From positions 116,789-180,788 of the forward strand of contig AOIR01000063.1 in the NCBI GenBank assembly GCA_000337115.1: a DNA stretch of 64,000 bases, given 5' to 3'. The position numbers and the translations under genes are program-made. The stretch is from Natrinema thermotolerans DSM 11552. Lineage in GTDB: Archaea; Halobacteriota; Halobacteria; Halobacteriales; Natrialbaceae. Under the pieces are notes generated by a model. That model ran no database searches. It was not told where the DNA came from and was given only the letters and a program-made list of their open reading frames with translations. Position 1 is the stretch's first letter; each line of letters starts with the position of its first letter. Shown here piece after piece: positions 1 to 7,685 of the stretch.

Positions 1-367
1 TGGCGGCCGACGCCAGCCGGTCGTCGCGATGGCCACGCAGCGCGACGAACCGGCCGGCCGAACCGAGCAGGGCGACGCCGCAGTCTGCGTACCGGCGCTC
101 GAGGCCGTTCGATCGCACGACGATCGCGTTCGCTTCGCGGTCGGCGAGTGCCTCGATCGCGGTCCGGCGACAGGGGACGGCCGACTCGAGGCGGCCGTCG
201 CAGTCGCTCGTGTCGATCCGGAGCGTCTCCGCTTCGACGGCCGTTCGACACGTACACCCGGTGTCCGGTTCGTCGCCCCAGTTGTCGAAGAGGCCCCCGA
301 GACCGAGCCGCGTGCCGTCGACGCGATCGACGACCGAGCGGAGCCGCTCGGGTGGGTTCTGTAACAT
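1..367 (-). CDS. N-terminus of a type II/IV secretion (pilus) ATPase, partial
   Basis: The gene starts with ATG at 367 and runs off the left edge, so only about 122 residues are visible and no Walker motif is in view. The visible part has paired cysteines (C-T-C near residue 42, then CDG and PCRR) typical of the N-terminal extension seen before haloarchaeal T2SS/T4P-type ATPases. The assignment rests mostly on context: the two genes upstream on the same strand look like DUF7310 coiled-coil and DUF7311 proteins, which in haloarchaea precede this ATPase in type IV pilus clusters. The full protein would power pilin assembly at the membrane. An unrelated small protein cannot be excluded from this fragment. 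Confidence 0.5.
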   Translation of the reverse strand, partial: MLQNPPERLRSVVDRVDGTRLGLGGLFDNWGDEPDTGCTCRTAVEAETLRIDTSDCDGRLESAVPCRRTAIEALADREANAIVVRSNGLERRYADCGVALLGSAGRFVALRGHRDDRLASAA

Positions 368-398
368 ACCGGCGCTGGCCGCGGCATCCGATTTAAAC

Positions 399-863
399 TC
401 ACAGGCGGCTCGCGACGACGACCGGCTTCCCGTCCGCGTCGGTCCGAAGCGTCAACGCGAGCCTGTTCTCGCCACGCTCACGGACTACGAACGGCTCGGT
501 GTCGTCGGGATCGCCCTCGACGATGCGTTCGTCGATGATCGTCTCACGGACCCGTCCGTCCGCGAGCGCGTACCGGACGACGGTGGCGCGTCGGTCGGCC
601 TGCGGAACGATCCGAACGTGGTCGACGGCGACGGTCGTAAGCGAGCGACGCGGGAGCGTCAACTCGACGACTCGTCGGGGGTTCGGGTGGCCGTCGGGCG
701 ACGGCTCCTCGGTGGCGACGAGATCGGTCGCGGCGTCGTCGACCGATGCGATCCCGGTCTCGACCTGCCGGTGCGTGTTCATCGTCGCACCCCGCTCGAT
801 CGCCGGTGCGGCGAGCGTAGCGAGCGCGACCGTCAGGACGGCGGCGACGACGTAGCGGTTCAC
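399..863 (-). CDS. DUF7311-type pilus-cluster protein with N-terminal membrane segment
   Basis: The protein has 154 residues. It opens with a hydrophobic stretch (residues about 5-20, VVAAVLTVALATLAAPA) that reads as a signal or membrane anchor. An acidic soluble domain rich in beta-type residues follows. The start codon overlaps the stop of the upstream coiled-coil gene, so the two are probably co-transcribed and translationally coupled. The family name DUF7311 is recalled from haloarchaeal pilus clusters, where it sits between DUF7310 and the assembly ATPase. Its biochemical role is not known; a periplasm-facing accessory of the pilus is an inference. Confidence 0.6.
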   Translation of the reverse strand: MNRYVVAAVLTVALATLAAPAIERGATMNTHRQVETGIASVDDAATDLVATEEPSPDGHPNPRRVVELTLPRRSLTTVAVDHVRIVPQADRRATVVRYALADGRVRETIIDERIVEGDPDDTEPFVVRERGENRLALTLRTDADGKPVVVASRL

Positions 864-1510
864 GGGAGTCTGTCCCGGAGCGATCCGAGGATGCCGGTCG
901 TCCCGTCCGCCTCGTCCGTGGCTGCCGCTCCGTCCGCGGCCGCCGCTCCGTCCACCTCGCCCTCCGACAGCGGGTCGCCGCTCGAGCGTCCGTCGTCGTC
1001 GGCCGTCGACACGATCGCCTCGACGGTCCGTTCGACGCCGGGGCGTTCACCGCTTTCCCCGGCCGCGTCCGCCGACGCGATGGGCGGGCTCCCCGACTCG
1101 CGTTCGTCTCGAGCGTCGGCCGTCGATTTCGGCGCTGCTCGCTCGGCCGCCCCCTCGTCTCCCGGTTCGGAACCGGACCGCGAACCGTTTCGATCGTGGT
1201 GGCCCTCGAGGGCTCGCTCGAGGCCGTCGATGCGGAACTCGAGCCGGTCGACCGCCGCCACGGCCGCGTTGGCCCGCCGTTCGACCGCGTCGTCAACCGA
1301 TTCGACGCCGCCGACGGCACCCTCGACCGCGTCGACGCGTCCCTCGAGGTCGGCGAGCCGTCGGTCGTGTGCCTCGAGGCGCTCGACGGCCGTTTCGAGG
1401 TCGGCGGCGAGCGACGCGCGGTCCTCGAGCGCCGGTACCTCGGAGTCGCCGTCGACGACCGCGCGCTCGAGCGCCGACAGCCGCTGTTCGATCCGTTCGA
1501 TGTCGCTCAT
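860..1510 (-). CDS. DUF7310-type coiled-coil protein
   Basis: I chose the ATG at 1510 (MSDIERIEQRLSALER) because the coiled coil begins there; the longer reading upstream is Arg/Pro-rich and atypical for a haloarchaeon. Residues 1-100 are a heptad-rich coiled coil with repeated L-E-x-x-V-x-x-V-E patterns. The middle is an acidic, Ser/Gly-rich linker, and the C-terminus (GILGSLRDRLP) is a short hydrophobic tail. It is the first gene of a minus-strand operon with the DUF7311 protein and the probable pilus ATPase. The function is unknown; a structural or scaffolding role in the pilus cluster is inferred. Confidence 0.62.
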   Translation of the reverse strand: MSDIERIEQRLSALERAVVDGDSEVPALEDRASLAADLETAVERLEAHDRRLADLEGRVDAVEGAVGGVESVDDAVERRANAAVAAVDRLEFRIDGLERALEGHHDRNGSRSGSEPGDEGAAERAAPKSTADARDERESGSPPIASADAAGESGERPGVERTVEAIVSTADDDGRSSGDPLSEGEVDGAAAADGAAATDEADGTTGILGSLRDRLP

Positions 1511-1706
1511 GGCGAGCGTTGCCCCGCGATCACGGATAAACCTCCGACCGAGTTCGTTCGGCACCGCCCGCTGGATCGATGAACGAGTCGTTTCCGTCGG
1601 TAAACGGACCGTTCCGTCGGCCGAGTCCGGCTGAATCCGGGGTAACCGACGAAACGGTCGACCCGGTATATGCACCGCGGCGGGCAACGATCGATCGACG
1701 AGTTCG

Positions 1707-1982
1707 ATGGCGAGTCCTCCCTCCCTCGACGACCGACGATCCGCGGGCCCGAACGCGCCGGACGGCCGCTCCGACGAGGACCACGGCCTCCTCGAGCGCG
1801 CCGTCCCAGGACTGGCGACGCCGATTCGCGCCGTCGGGTTCTGGGCGGCGATCGTTCTCCCCGCAGCCTACCTCCCCCTGCTCGCGACCGGTCTCTCCTC
1901 GGCGCTCGAGGGCGGGCTCTTTCTCGGCCTGCTCGCCGGCAACTTGCTATCGCTGTACGTCGGCCACGCCCATCGCCGGTAG
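1707..1982 (+). CDS. Small haloarchaeal membrane protein
   Basis: The protein has 91 residues. The first 40 are acidic and soluble; two hydrophobic segments follow (about residues 43-63 and 66-84), and it ends in a short positive tail (HAHRR). This predicts a small two-helix membrane protein with a cytoplasmic N-terminus. It lies divergent from the DUF7310 operon and converges on the DMT transporter with only 7 bases between the stops. I do not recognise a named family, and nothing indicates a substrate or partner. Confidence 0.6.
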   Translation: MASPPSLDDRRSAGPNAPDGRSDEDHGLLERAVPGLATPIRAVGFWAAIVLPAAYLPLLATGLSSALEGGLFLGLLAGNLLSLYVGHAHRR

Positions 1983-1989
1983 GGGCCGC

Positions 1990-2913
1990 CTACTCGCTCG
2001 CCTCTCGGGACCGGACCTGCCCCAGCTCCCGGCGGATCGCCCGGCGTTTCACGAGGAGGAAGCCGACGACGATGACGCCGAACCCGACCAGTGCGGCGTC
2101 GTCGACGACCTCGCCGAGGTAGAGCCAGCCGACCACGGCCGCGACGATCGGAGCGACGTAGGACACCATGTTGATCTCGACGGCACCCAGCCGCTCGAGC
2201 AGTTCGAAGTAGATGAGGAAGCCGACGGCACTGGCCCCCACCGAGAGGTATGCGAGCGCGCCGATCGCCTCGGGGTGGATCCAATCGGTCGGCACGATCG
2301 GTTCGCCGAGCGCGAGGCTCACGAGATGGAGCATGGCCGCGCCGCCGAGCATCGACCAGGCCTCCATCGTCTCGATCGCGAGGTCGGCGTCGATGCGGCG
2401 GGTGAGGACGCTACCGAGGGCAAAGGCCAGCGCGGCACAGAAGACCAGTCCCTTGGCCACGGCGTCCGCCGCGAGCAGGCTGCTCGGATCGGGGCGGACG
2501 ACGATAGCAACGCCGACGAGTCCGACGACGACGCCGACGAGACCGACTGGAGAGAGGGCATCCGTGGGGACGAGCGCCCGCGCGAACCCAGTACTCAGGA
2601 CCGGCGAGAGACTCACAACGATGGCGGCCGCCGCGGCGGTCGTGTGCAGTTGGCCGACGAACAGGAATGCGTGGTAGGCCGCGATCAGGAGCCCGGCACC
2701 GACGAGGACCTGCCACCAGCCGGCCCGGTCGCGCGGTCGCCAGTCGGCGACGGCGGCCGCGTAGCCGAGCATCAGGAGCCCGGCGATGTCGTATCGAAGC
2801 GCCGCAAACAGTATCGGCGGGAGATGCGACAGCCCGGCGCTGATCGCGACGAACGCTGCTCCCCACAACGCTGCAAGCACCAGAAAGAGCGAGAGGGTCT
2901 GATATCGGCTCAC
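1990..2913 (-). CDS. DMT-superfamily (EamA) transporter
   Basis: This 307-residue protein is almost entirely hydrophobic with about ten membrane helices. It has the internal duplication of EamA proteins: the N-terminal half opens with LALFLVLAALWGAAFVAI-like sequence and the second half begins near residue 155. The glycine-rich turn AALRYDIAGLLMLG and the repeat-end motif (LLGVVVGLVGVA-like) match the family. EamA proteins export or exchange metabolites such as amino acids or their derivatives. No substrate can be read from the sequence. The C-terminus is a short basic tail (VKRRAIRRELGQVRSREASE). Confidence 0.85.
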   Translation of the reverse strand: MSRYQTLSLFLVLAALWGAAFVAISAGLSHLPPILFAALRYDIAGLLMLGYAAAVADWRPRDRAGWWQVLVGAGLLIAAYHAFLFVGQLHTTAAAAAIVVSLSPVLSTGFARALVPTDALSPVGLVGVVVGLVGVAIVVRPDPSSLLAADAVAKGLVFCAALAFALGSVLTRRIDADLAIETMEAWSMLGGAAMLHLVSLALGEPIVPTDWIHPEAIGALAYLSVGASAVGFLIYFELLERLGAVEINMVSYVAPIVAAVVGWLYLGEVVDDAALVGFGVIVVGFLLVKRRAIRRELGQVRSREASE

Positions 2914-3008
2914 GGTGACTGTTCCGTGAGAAAGTGCCTATGAATTTCGGTTCGAGTCGACGCCAGCGGCGACTCCAGCGGTCGATCGGCCGCCACCGGG
3001 TCGGGGTC

Positions 3009-3374
3009 TCAGAGCGAGGGCAGTTCGCGGATCTCGACTTTCTCCTCGGTCTGTTTGAACTGCTCGAGCAGGGGTTTGATGTCGTCGAACCCGTCTTCGA
3101 GGACGATATCGCCGCTGCGGAGGTCGTAGTCGATGATATCGTAGTCGGCGAGCCGCGGGAGGTGGTTGTGGACCAGCGAGACGTAGATCCGCTGGCGCTG
3201 TTCCTTCCCGATCGTCGCGGGACGGGCGTCGAGTTCCCAAGCGGCGACCTGCGTGACGACGTCCTCGAGGTTCGCGGTGGTGTCCTCGGCCAGCTGATAG
3301 AGGAGATACCGGCGTTCGGACTCGGCGAGAAGGGAACAGGCCGCTTCCATCCGGCTCGCGTTCGTCTGGTTCAT
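3009..3374 (-). CDS. DUF7344-type winged-helix regulator
   Basis: I placed the start at the ATG at 3374 (MNQTNASRMEAACSLLAESERRYLLYQL). From there the protein is about 121 residues, with the SxxRRxxLYQLAE opening and the Q-R-I-Y-V-S-L-V-H-N-H-L-P-x-L-x-D segment typical of haloarchaeal DUF7344 helix-turn-helix proteins. These are predicted DNA-binding regulators, usually without known targets. The gene is monocistronic. The upstream region to 3730 shows no convincing TATA box for it. Confidence 0.72.
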   Translation of the reverse strand: MNQTNASRMEAACSLLAESERRYLLYQLAEDTTANLEDVVTQVAAWELDARPATIGKEQRQRIYVSLVHNHLPRLADYDIIDYDLRSGDIVLEDGFDDIKPLLEQFKQTEEKVEIRELPSL

Positions 3375-3730
3375 ACGTCGAGCAGGCACCCAGTGGTATT
3401 ACACCTACTGCCAATACAGATTGGGTCCGCTCGAGTCCCGATTCACCCTCGATTCCGGTGTCGGTCGTACGAGCCACGTATCGGACGATACCGCCGAATT
3501 AGCCGTTCGTACACCGTTTCGTGACAGTCTCGATTTCGAACGTGCAGCAATACCATCCCGATCGGCCGGGGTTCGACTGTCGTCGTCGCTCGCCCAGCTC
3601 GTCGCGACGAAGAACACTCGAGTGTGACCCGAGAACGACGGTTCGGTGCCGATTCGTCTCCGTATGCGTCTGTTTGGCACATGTTATCAGGGACAGAATA
3701 GTTAAGTCGGCGACCGGCCTACGTGGGCGT
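3375..3730. other. Intergenic region between the DUF7344 gene and the RNase H gene
   Basis: About 355 bases hold no convincing gene. The only regulatory signal I can support is the TATA-like box near 3698-3706 that serves the downstream plus-strand gene. Short open frames here are Arg-rich on both strands and look like GC-driven artefacts. Confidence 0.5.
3698..3706 (+). promoter_or_regulatory. TATA box of the RNase H-type gene
   Basis: The sequence ATAGTTAAG lies about 25-30 bases before the ATG at 3731. At that spacing transcription would start at or next to the start codon, giving a leaderless mRNA, which is common in haloarchaea. The start site itself is an inference. Confidence 0.5.
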
Positions 3731-4372
3731 ATGGCCGCTCACGGCCGGCCCGCACTGCGGGATCTGTTCGACGAGTCGCCCACGCCCCACATCGCCCACC
3801 CCCCGCGGACCCACCACCGAGACTTCTACGTCGCCACCGACGGGTCCTTCCGGGAGGCCGGTGGCGGGCTGGGTGCCGTTATCGAAACCCGCGACGGTAC
3901 CCGCGTCGCACGGATCGCGACCGCGGATACGCCGCCGGACAACAACGTCGCGGAGTATCGGGCGTTGCACCTCGGACTGGACGTACTGGCCGCTCGAGCG
4001 CCGCGAGACGCCTCCGTCGGCGTCCTCCTCGACCACGACGCGCTCGCCAGCAACGTCAACAGCACCATCCTCGCGACGCGCCATCCGGACGGGAAATCGC
4101 CCCGTCCCGTCTCCGTCCCGACCGCAACACAGTATCACTGGCGTGGCATCCGCGCCCGTCTCAACGGGTTCGACGAGGTGCGGGCCGCCCGCATCGACAG
4201 CGATCAGAACCCCGCCCACCCGCTCGCGAACGCGCCCGACCAGTACCGCCACGTCAACCGCGAGCCCGCCCGCTGCGTGCTTCCCGAAACGTCGGAGTCG
4301 ACCGCCGGCGAGTTCCCGCCGCCGTCCCGGGCCGACCGCAACAGCAGTGGCGGCGGCCGCGCCTCCGACTGA
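3731..4372 (+). CDS. rnhA: RNase H-fold protein (haloarchaeal type I RNase H-like)
   Basis: The protein has about 213 residues from the ATG at 3731. The RNase H fold is visible: FYVATDGSFREAGGGLGAVIE gives the first catalytic Asp on strand one. N-N-V-A-E-Y-R-A-L gives the conserved Glu in helix A, LLDHDAL a further Asp, and RIDSDQNPAHPLAN the terminal region. RNase HI removes RNA from RNA-DNA hybrids. A small haloarchaeal RNase HI of this form has been characterised in Halobacterium. The last 40 residues are Ser/Arg-rich and probably disordered. The gene precedes a DUF2240 gene on the same strand, a pairing I recall from other haloarchaea. Confidence 0.78.
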   Translation: MAAHGRPALRDLFDESPTPHIAHPPRTHHRDFYVATDGSFREAGGGLGAVIETRDGTRVARIATADTPPDNNVAEYRALHLGLDVLAARAPRDASVGVLLDHDALASNVNSTILATRHPDGKSPRPVSVPTATQYHWRGIRARLNGFDEVRAARIDSDQNPAHPLANAPDQYRHVNREPARCVLPETSESTAGEFPPPSRADRNSSGGGRASD

Positions 4373-4447
4373 TCGCCGGCGACCGCCCGCGAGCGCGGAC
4401 CGTCCGAACCGTCATCGTTTTCTCGCCGCTCGAGCAAGTCGTCGCCG

Positions 4448-4909
4448 ATGAGTCTCCGCGTCGCGGTCGCGGCCCCGTTCATCCAGCACGGGAGCCGCCG
4501 GCTCGAGGAAAACGAGTTCGTCGTCGCGCTCTCGCTCGATCGGGACTGGTTCTCCCCCGATCAGGCCAAGCGACTGATCGACATCGCGACGGAGGAGGGG
4601 CTGTTGGACCGAACCGACGACGGGCTCGCAGCGACCTTCGAGCCGGGCGAGGTGACGATCCCCGAGGAGTTCGACCCCGACGAGGACCTCCTGCGGAAAC
4701 GGTCGGCGTTCGAACGCGTCCTCGATTCGCTGGTCGCCGAGGGCATGGAGAAACACGAGGCCGTCGGGGCGATCAACACCCTCCAGGGTGAACTTGGACT
4801 GACCATCGAGGCCGCCGCGGTGGTCTACGCCCGCCGCGAGGGGATCGACGTCGACGACCTCGCCCCGGTCGCCCGCGAGGCCGTCCTCGACACCGAAGGG
4901 GACTGTTAG
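4448..4909 (+). CDS. DUF2240 family protein
   Basis: This 153-residue acidic protein begins MSLRVAVAAPFIQHGSRRL and matches the archaeal DUF2240 family. It has an N-terminal winged-helix-like part (LSLDRDWFSPDQAKRLIDIATEEGLL) and a C-terminal helical part (EAVGAINTLQGELGLTIEAAAVVYARREGIDV). The function is unknown; association with DNA metabolism is only suggested by the RNase H neighbour. Its stop codon TAG lies inside the left arm of the inverted-repeat element that follows, so the natural C-terminus may once have differed. Confidence 0.75.
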   Translation: MSLRVAVAAPFIQHGSRRLEENEFVVALSLDRDWFSPDQAKRLIDIATEEGLLDRTDDGLAATFEPGEVTIPEEFDPDEDLLRKRSAFERVLDSLVAEGMEKHEAVGAINTLQGELGLTIEAAAVVYARREGIDVDDLAPVAREAVLDTEGDC

Positions 4910-5027
4910 TACCGACTGAAAGTCATCGCCCACCTGCTCGCGATACGCCGGCTATGAGCGGCCGAGTTCGGCCGCTCATAGCGACTTCGCGTGCGAGCAG
5001 CGTGGAACCCGTTTCAGTTGGTACTAA
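4906..5027. repeat. 122-bp inverted-repeat (MITE-like) element
   Basis: The outer arms are 4906-4921 (TTAGTACCGACTGAAA) and 5012-5027 (TTTCAGTTGGTACTAA), complementary at 15 of 16 positions. Inside are a shorter complementary pair, CTGCTCGC at 4934-4941 and GCGAGCAG at 4993-5000, and a perfect central hairpin. The nested symmetry without coding potential fits a small non-autonomous transposable element or a structured regulatory repeat. No transposase with matching ends is present in the window, and I see no clear target-site duplication. Confidence 0.6.
4951..4982. repeat. Perfect 14-bp stem hairpin in the centre of the inverted-repeat element
   Basis: The arms GCTATGAGCGGCCG (4951-4964) and CGGCCGCTCATAGC (4969-4982) are exactly complementary around a four-base loop AGTT. 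It lies between two genes and is not followed by a T-tract, so it does not look like a standard terminator. Confidence 0.7.
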
Positions 5028-5052
5028 ATCCCGCCGTCACGACCGACTGGAT

Positions 5053-5442
5053 ATGGTCGAGGACCGGATCACCGACGGTCGCCGCATCGCCGAACTCCTC
5101 TCGAGCGAACTCGACGGCCGCGAGGACGGCCTGCTCGAGCGCGTCGCCGTGACCAACGCCGACCGGGACGTCGAGCCGTCGGCCGACGGCACTCGCGCGT
5201 ACGATGTCACCTACCGCGACGAGCGTCTCGCCCGCGTGTTCGTTCACGAGGACCGGGCCCGCCTCGAGTTCGAGGCGGGACAGGACCGAGCGGCCGACGC
5301 GGCGTCGGCCCTCGAGCTTCGGGTCCGACCCAAGGCGACCGAGCCGCCGAAGACGCTGGTCTTCCTCGAGAGCGGAGCCGCCGTCAAGCGCGCGACCGAC
5401 GTGGTCCAGCGGGTGGGGCGGGCGCTCGAGGCCGACGCATAG
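5053..5442 (+). CDS. Conserved-looking haloarchaeal hypothetical protein
   Basis: From the ATG at 5053 (MVEDRITDGRRIAELLSSEL) the protein has 129 residues, is acidic and soluble, and shows no membrane segment. It has an alternating beta-type core (RAYDVTYRDERLARVFVHEDRARLEFE) followed by an LRVRPKATEPPKTLVFLESGAAVKRATDVV segment. I chose this start because the reading upstream runs through the inverted-repeat element. I do not recognise the family. The short distance to the element (about 25 bases) leaves its promoter inside or overlapping that repeat. Confidence 0.65.
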   Translation: MVEDRITDGRRIAELLSSELDGREDGLLERVAVTNADRDVEPSADGTRAYDVTYRDERLARVFVHEDRARLEFEAGQDRAADAASALELRVRPKATEPPKTLVFLESGAAVKRATDVVQRVGRALEADA

Positions 5443-5692
5443 AATCCCAGCACATCGCAAATGCGGGTATTCCCGGCGGTGGCGCACGCTGGGACGCGGC
5501 TCGTCGTCGACGAACCGCGGCCTAACACCGTGCGAGGTCGTCGCGACTGAAAAGAGCGAACGAATCGGCTGGGGTGGGTGTGGCAACTCCGTGTTGCCAC
5601 GATAGCAGAACGACACGCTCGCTCGATCTGTACGCCGGTCGGGTGACGCGAATACTAGCTTCGTAGGTAGAGTACGACACTCTGGAAGCAGA

Positions 5693-6352
5693 TCACTCGA
5701 GCCCCTCGAGAACCCCCGGTAACGCCGCCGCGAGATCGCCCTGCTCGAGGTGGGCGACGGCCCGCGGATCCGGTCCAGGCCCGTCCGACAGCAGCACCTG
5801 TACGGCCCGCATCCCGGCCTCGGTCGCGCCCCGAACGTCGGCCTCGACCTCGTCGCCGACGTAGACCGCCTCGTCGGGCGCGACGCCGAGTTCGTCCGTG
5901 ATCGCCCCGAAGGCGCGGGAATCGGGTTTGCCCGCCTCGAGTTCGCCGGTCACCAGGGCGGCGTCGAAGGCGTCCTCCCAGCCCAGCGTCTCGAGTTTGT
6001 CCCGCTGGGCGCGGACGGGGCCGTTGGTCAGCAGGCCGACGCGGTAGCTCCTTCGGAGATCGGCGAGCATGGCCTCGACGCCGGGCAGGGGCTCGAGCGA
6101 GTCCGAAATCGTCTCCCGATACGCGGTCGCGACGGCGGCCGGATCGGCGTCGCTGTCGGTGTCCGCGAGCAAGTCCTCGAAAATGGGTTCGCGCGTCTCG
6201 CTGGTGAGGTTCCGGCGGTGGGCCTCGAGGTAGGCCTCGCGGGAGAGCGAGGGCGCGCCCGTCGCGGTCGCGGCTTCCTCGAGGATGGTCGTCCGGTCCC
6301 GCCGGGGGACGGCGAGCGTGTAGTCGAGGTCGAAGACGACCGCGCGTGGCAT
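5693..6352 (-). CDS. HAD-superfamily hydrolase
   Basis: The 219-residue protein carries all four HAD motifs: FDLDYTLA near residue 7 (DxDxT nucleophile), LLTNG (motif II Thr) near residue 110, GKPD (motif III Lys) near residue 141, and VGDEVEADVRGA (motif IV acidic pair) near residue 165. A helical cap lies between motifs I and II. HAD proteins of this subgroup are small-molecule phosphatases; the substrate cannot be inferred. The gene is monocistronic and 113 bases from the divergently placed end of the methylglyoxal synthase gene. Confidence 0.88.
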   Translation of the reverse strand: MPRAVVFDLDYTLAVPRRDRTTILEEAATATGAPSLSREAYLEAHRRNLTSETREPIFEDLLADTDSDADPAAVATAYRETISDSLEPLPGVEAMLADLRRSYRVGLLTNGPVRAQRDKLETLGWEDAFDAALVTGELEAGKPDSRAFGAITDELGVAPDEAVYVGDEVEADVRGATEAGMRAVQVLLSDGPGPDPRAVAHLEQGDLAAALPGVLEGLE

Positions 6353-6465
6353 GGATATGTGAGGGGGCTCGAGCCGGTTGAAACTATCCCTTCCGGGCGA
6401 CCGTCGTGGCTCTGCCGTATCGGGTCGTGGTAGTATACCGCCCCCGCGGCCCGGCGGTCGGCCGG

Positions 6466-6834
6466 CTACTCGGCCAGCCCTTCGATGAGGAACTCCGCGG
6501 ACGAGCGGTTCGTCGCCAGCGCGACGTCGCGGACGTCACAGATCCGCAACAGCGCCGAGATATCGGGCTCGTGGGGCTGGGCCCGCAGCGGGTCCCGGAG
6601 GAAGACGATCCCGTCGAGTTCCCCCGCGGCGACTTCGGCACCGATCATCAGATCGCCGCCGAGCGGCCCCGACTCCTTGCGCTCGACCTCGAGGTCCGTC
6701 TCCTCGCGGAGCCGCTTCCCCGTCGTCCCGGTCGCGACCAGGTCGTACATTCGGAGCTGTGCTTCGTGGGTCTGGGCGAACTCGACGAGATCGGGCTTGG
6801 TCTCGTCGTGGGCGATCAGTGCGACGCGAGTCAT
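6466..6834 (-). CDS. mgsA: Methylglyoxal synthase
   Basis: The 122-residue protein begins MTRVALIAHDETKPDLVEF, the characteristic N-terminus of MgsA, with the conserved HDxxK. The phosphate-binding motif ATGTTGKRL follows near residue 34, then SGPLGGDLMIGAEVAAGELDGIVFLRDPL with the catalytic Asp and the phosphate loop, and a final ALATNRSSAEFL. The enzyme converts dihydroxyacetone phosphate to methylglyoxal and phosphate in the cytoplasm. The length matches the family. It probably forms a short minus-strand transcription unit downstream of the SDR gene. Confidence 0.93.
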   Translation of the reverse strand: MTRVALIAHDETKPDLVEFAQTHEAQLRMYDLVATGTTGKRLREETDLEVERKESGPLGGDLMIGAEVAAGELDGIVFLRDPLRAQPHEPDISALLRICDVRDVALATNRSSAEFLIEGLAE

Positions 6835-6889
6835 ACCGCACGGACGGCCGCCGCGACAATAACGCTGGTCCGTGTTCGAGACGCCCGAT

Positions 6890-7582
6890 TCAGAACGCCT
6901 CGACGTGGGGTCGCAGGTCCAACTCGAGCGTCCACGCCGACCGGTCCTGGGTCACGAGGTGCCAGTAGGAGTCCGCGATGGCGTCCGGATCGAGATACCC
7001 CGATGCCTCGGCGGCGTCGTCCATCTCGGGCGGACGGATCCCGCCGTCGATCACGACGTGGGCGACGTGGATCCCCTCGGGACCCAGTTCTCGAGCCATG
7101 GACTCTGCCATCCCCCGGACCGCGAACTTCGCCGCGCTGAAGCCGATCGCACCGTCGCGGCCCCGAACCGCCGAGGTCGCGCCGGTGAAGACGATCGTTC
7201 CGCCGTCCCCGGCGAGCATGTCGTCGACGGCCGCCTGCGAACACAGCAACGCACCGTGGGCCGAGACGCGCCACGCGCGTTCGAACTCGTCGGGCGATAT
7301 CTCCCGCAGTCCCTTCCACGAGCCGCCGCTGGCGTGGTTGATCAGGACGTCGACGGGGCCGAACGCCTCGCGGACCGCGTCGAACCCCGCCGCGACCGCC
7401 TCGGGGTCCGTGATGTCCGTCGGGACCGCGAGCGCGTCGTCGCCCAGCTCGGTTGCGAGGGCTTCGAGGGAGTCGTCCGAGCGGGCGAACAGCCCGACCC
7501 GACAGCCCTCGGCGACGAATTTGCGTGCGAGCGATGCACCGAGTCCGGGACCGACGCCGGCGATGACGGCCGTTCTCGTCAT
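6890..7582 (-). CDS. Short-chain dehydrogenase/reductase
   Basis: I placed the start at the ATG at 7582 (MTRTAVIAGVGPGLGASLARKF), which gives 230 residues. It has the Rossmann motif GVGPGLGAS, the NHASG motif near residue 87 (NNAG variant), and a GATSAVRGRDGAIGFSAAKFAVRGM active-site region. In the last, the usual Y-x-x-x-K tyrosine is replaced: F-S-A-A-K is present where Y-x-x-x-K is expected. The replacement means the normal catalytic acid is missing or that the family uses a variant mechanism, so substrate and activity are uncertain. The gene diverges from the methyltransferase gene with about 100 bases between. Confidence 0.85.
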   Translation of the reverse strand: MTRTAVIAGVGPGLGASLARKFVAEGCRVGLFARSDDSLEALATELGDDALAVPTDITDPEAVAAGFDAVREAFGPVDVLINHASGGSWKGLREISPDEFERAWRVSAHGALLCSQAAVDDMLAGDGGTIVFTGATSAVRGRDGAIGFSAAKFAVRGMAESMARELGPEGIHVAHVVIDGGIRPPEMDDAAEASGYLDPDAIADSYWHLVTQDRSAWTLELDLRPHVEAF

Positions 7583-7685
7583 AGCAGTGCCACGGGAGCG
7601 GGCCACAAAACAGTGGCCCCGACACGGAAGGGGTGGGCGGTCGGGCCGGCTATCGACTTTTGTGCGTGGCGACCGACCATCGGTC

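Noticed and set aside
210-1634. A 474-codon plus-strand open reading across the pilus-type cluster
   Set aside because: Its composition is Ser/Arg/Pro-rich with few acidic residues, unlike a haloarchaeal protein, and it lies antisense to two genes with good family features. It is a high-GC artefact.
5580-5600. Hairpin GTGGCAAC-TCCGT-GTTGCCAC as a terminator
   Set aside because: The 8-bp stem is perfect but no T-tract follows and it is far from both gene ends, so I do not call it a terminator.
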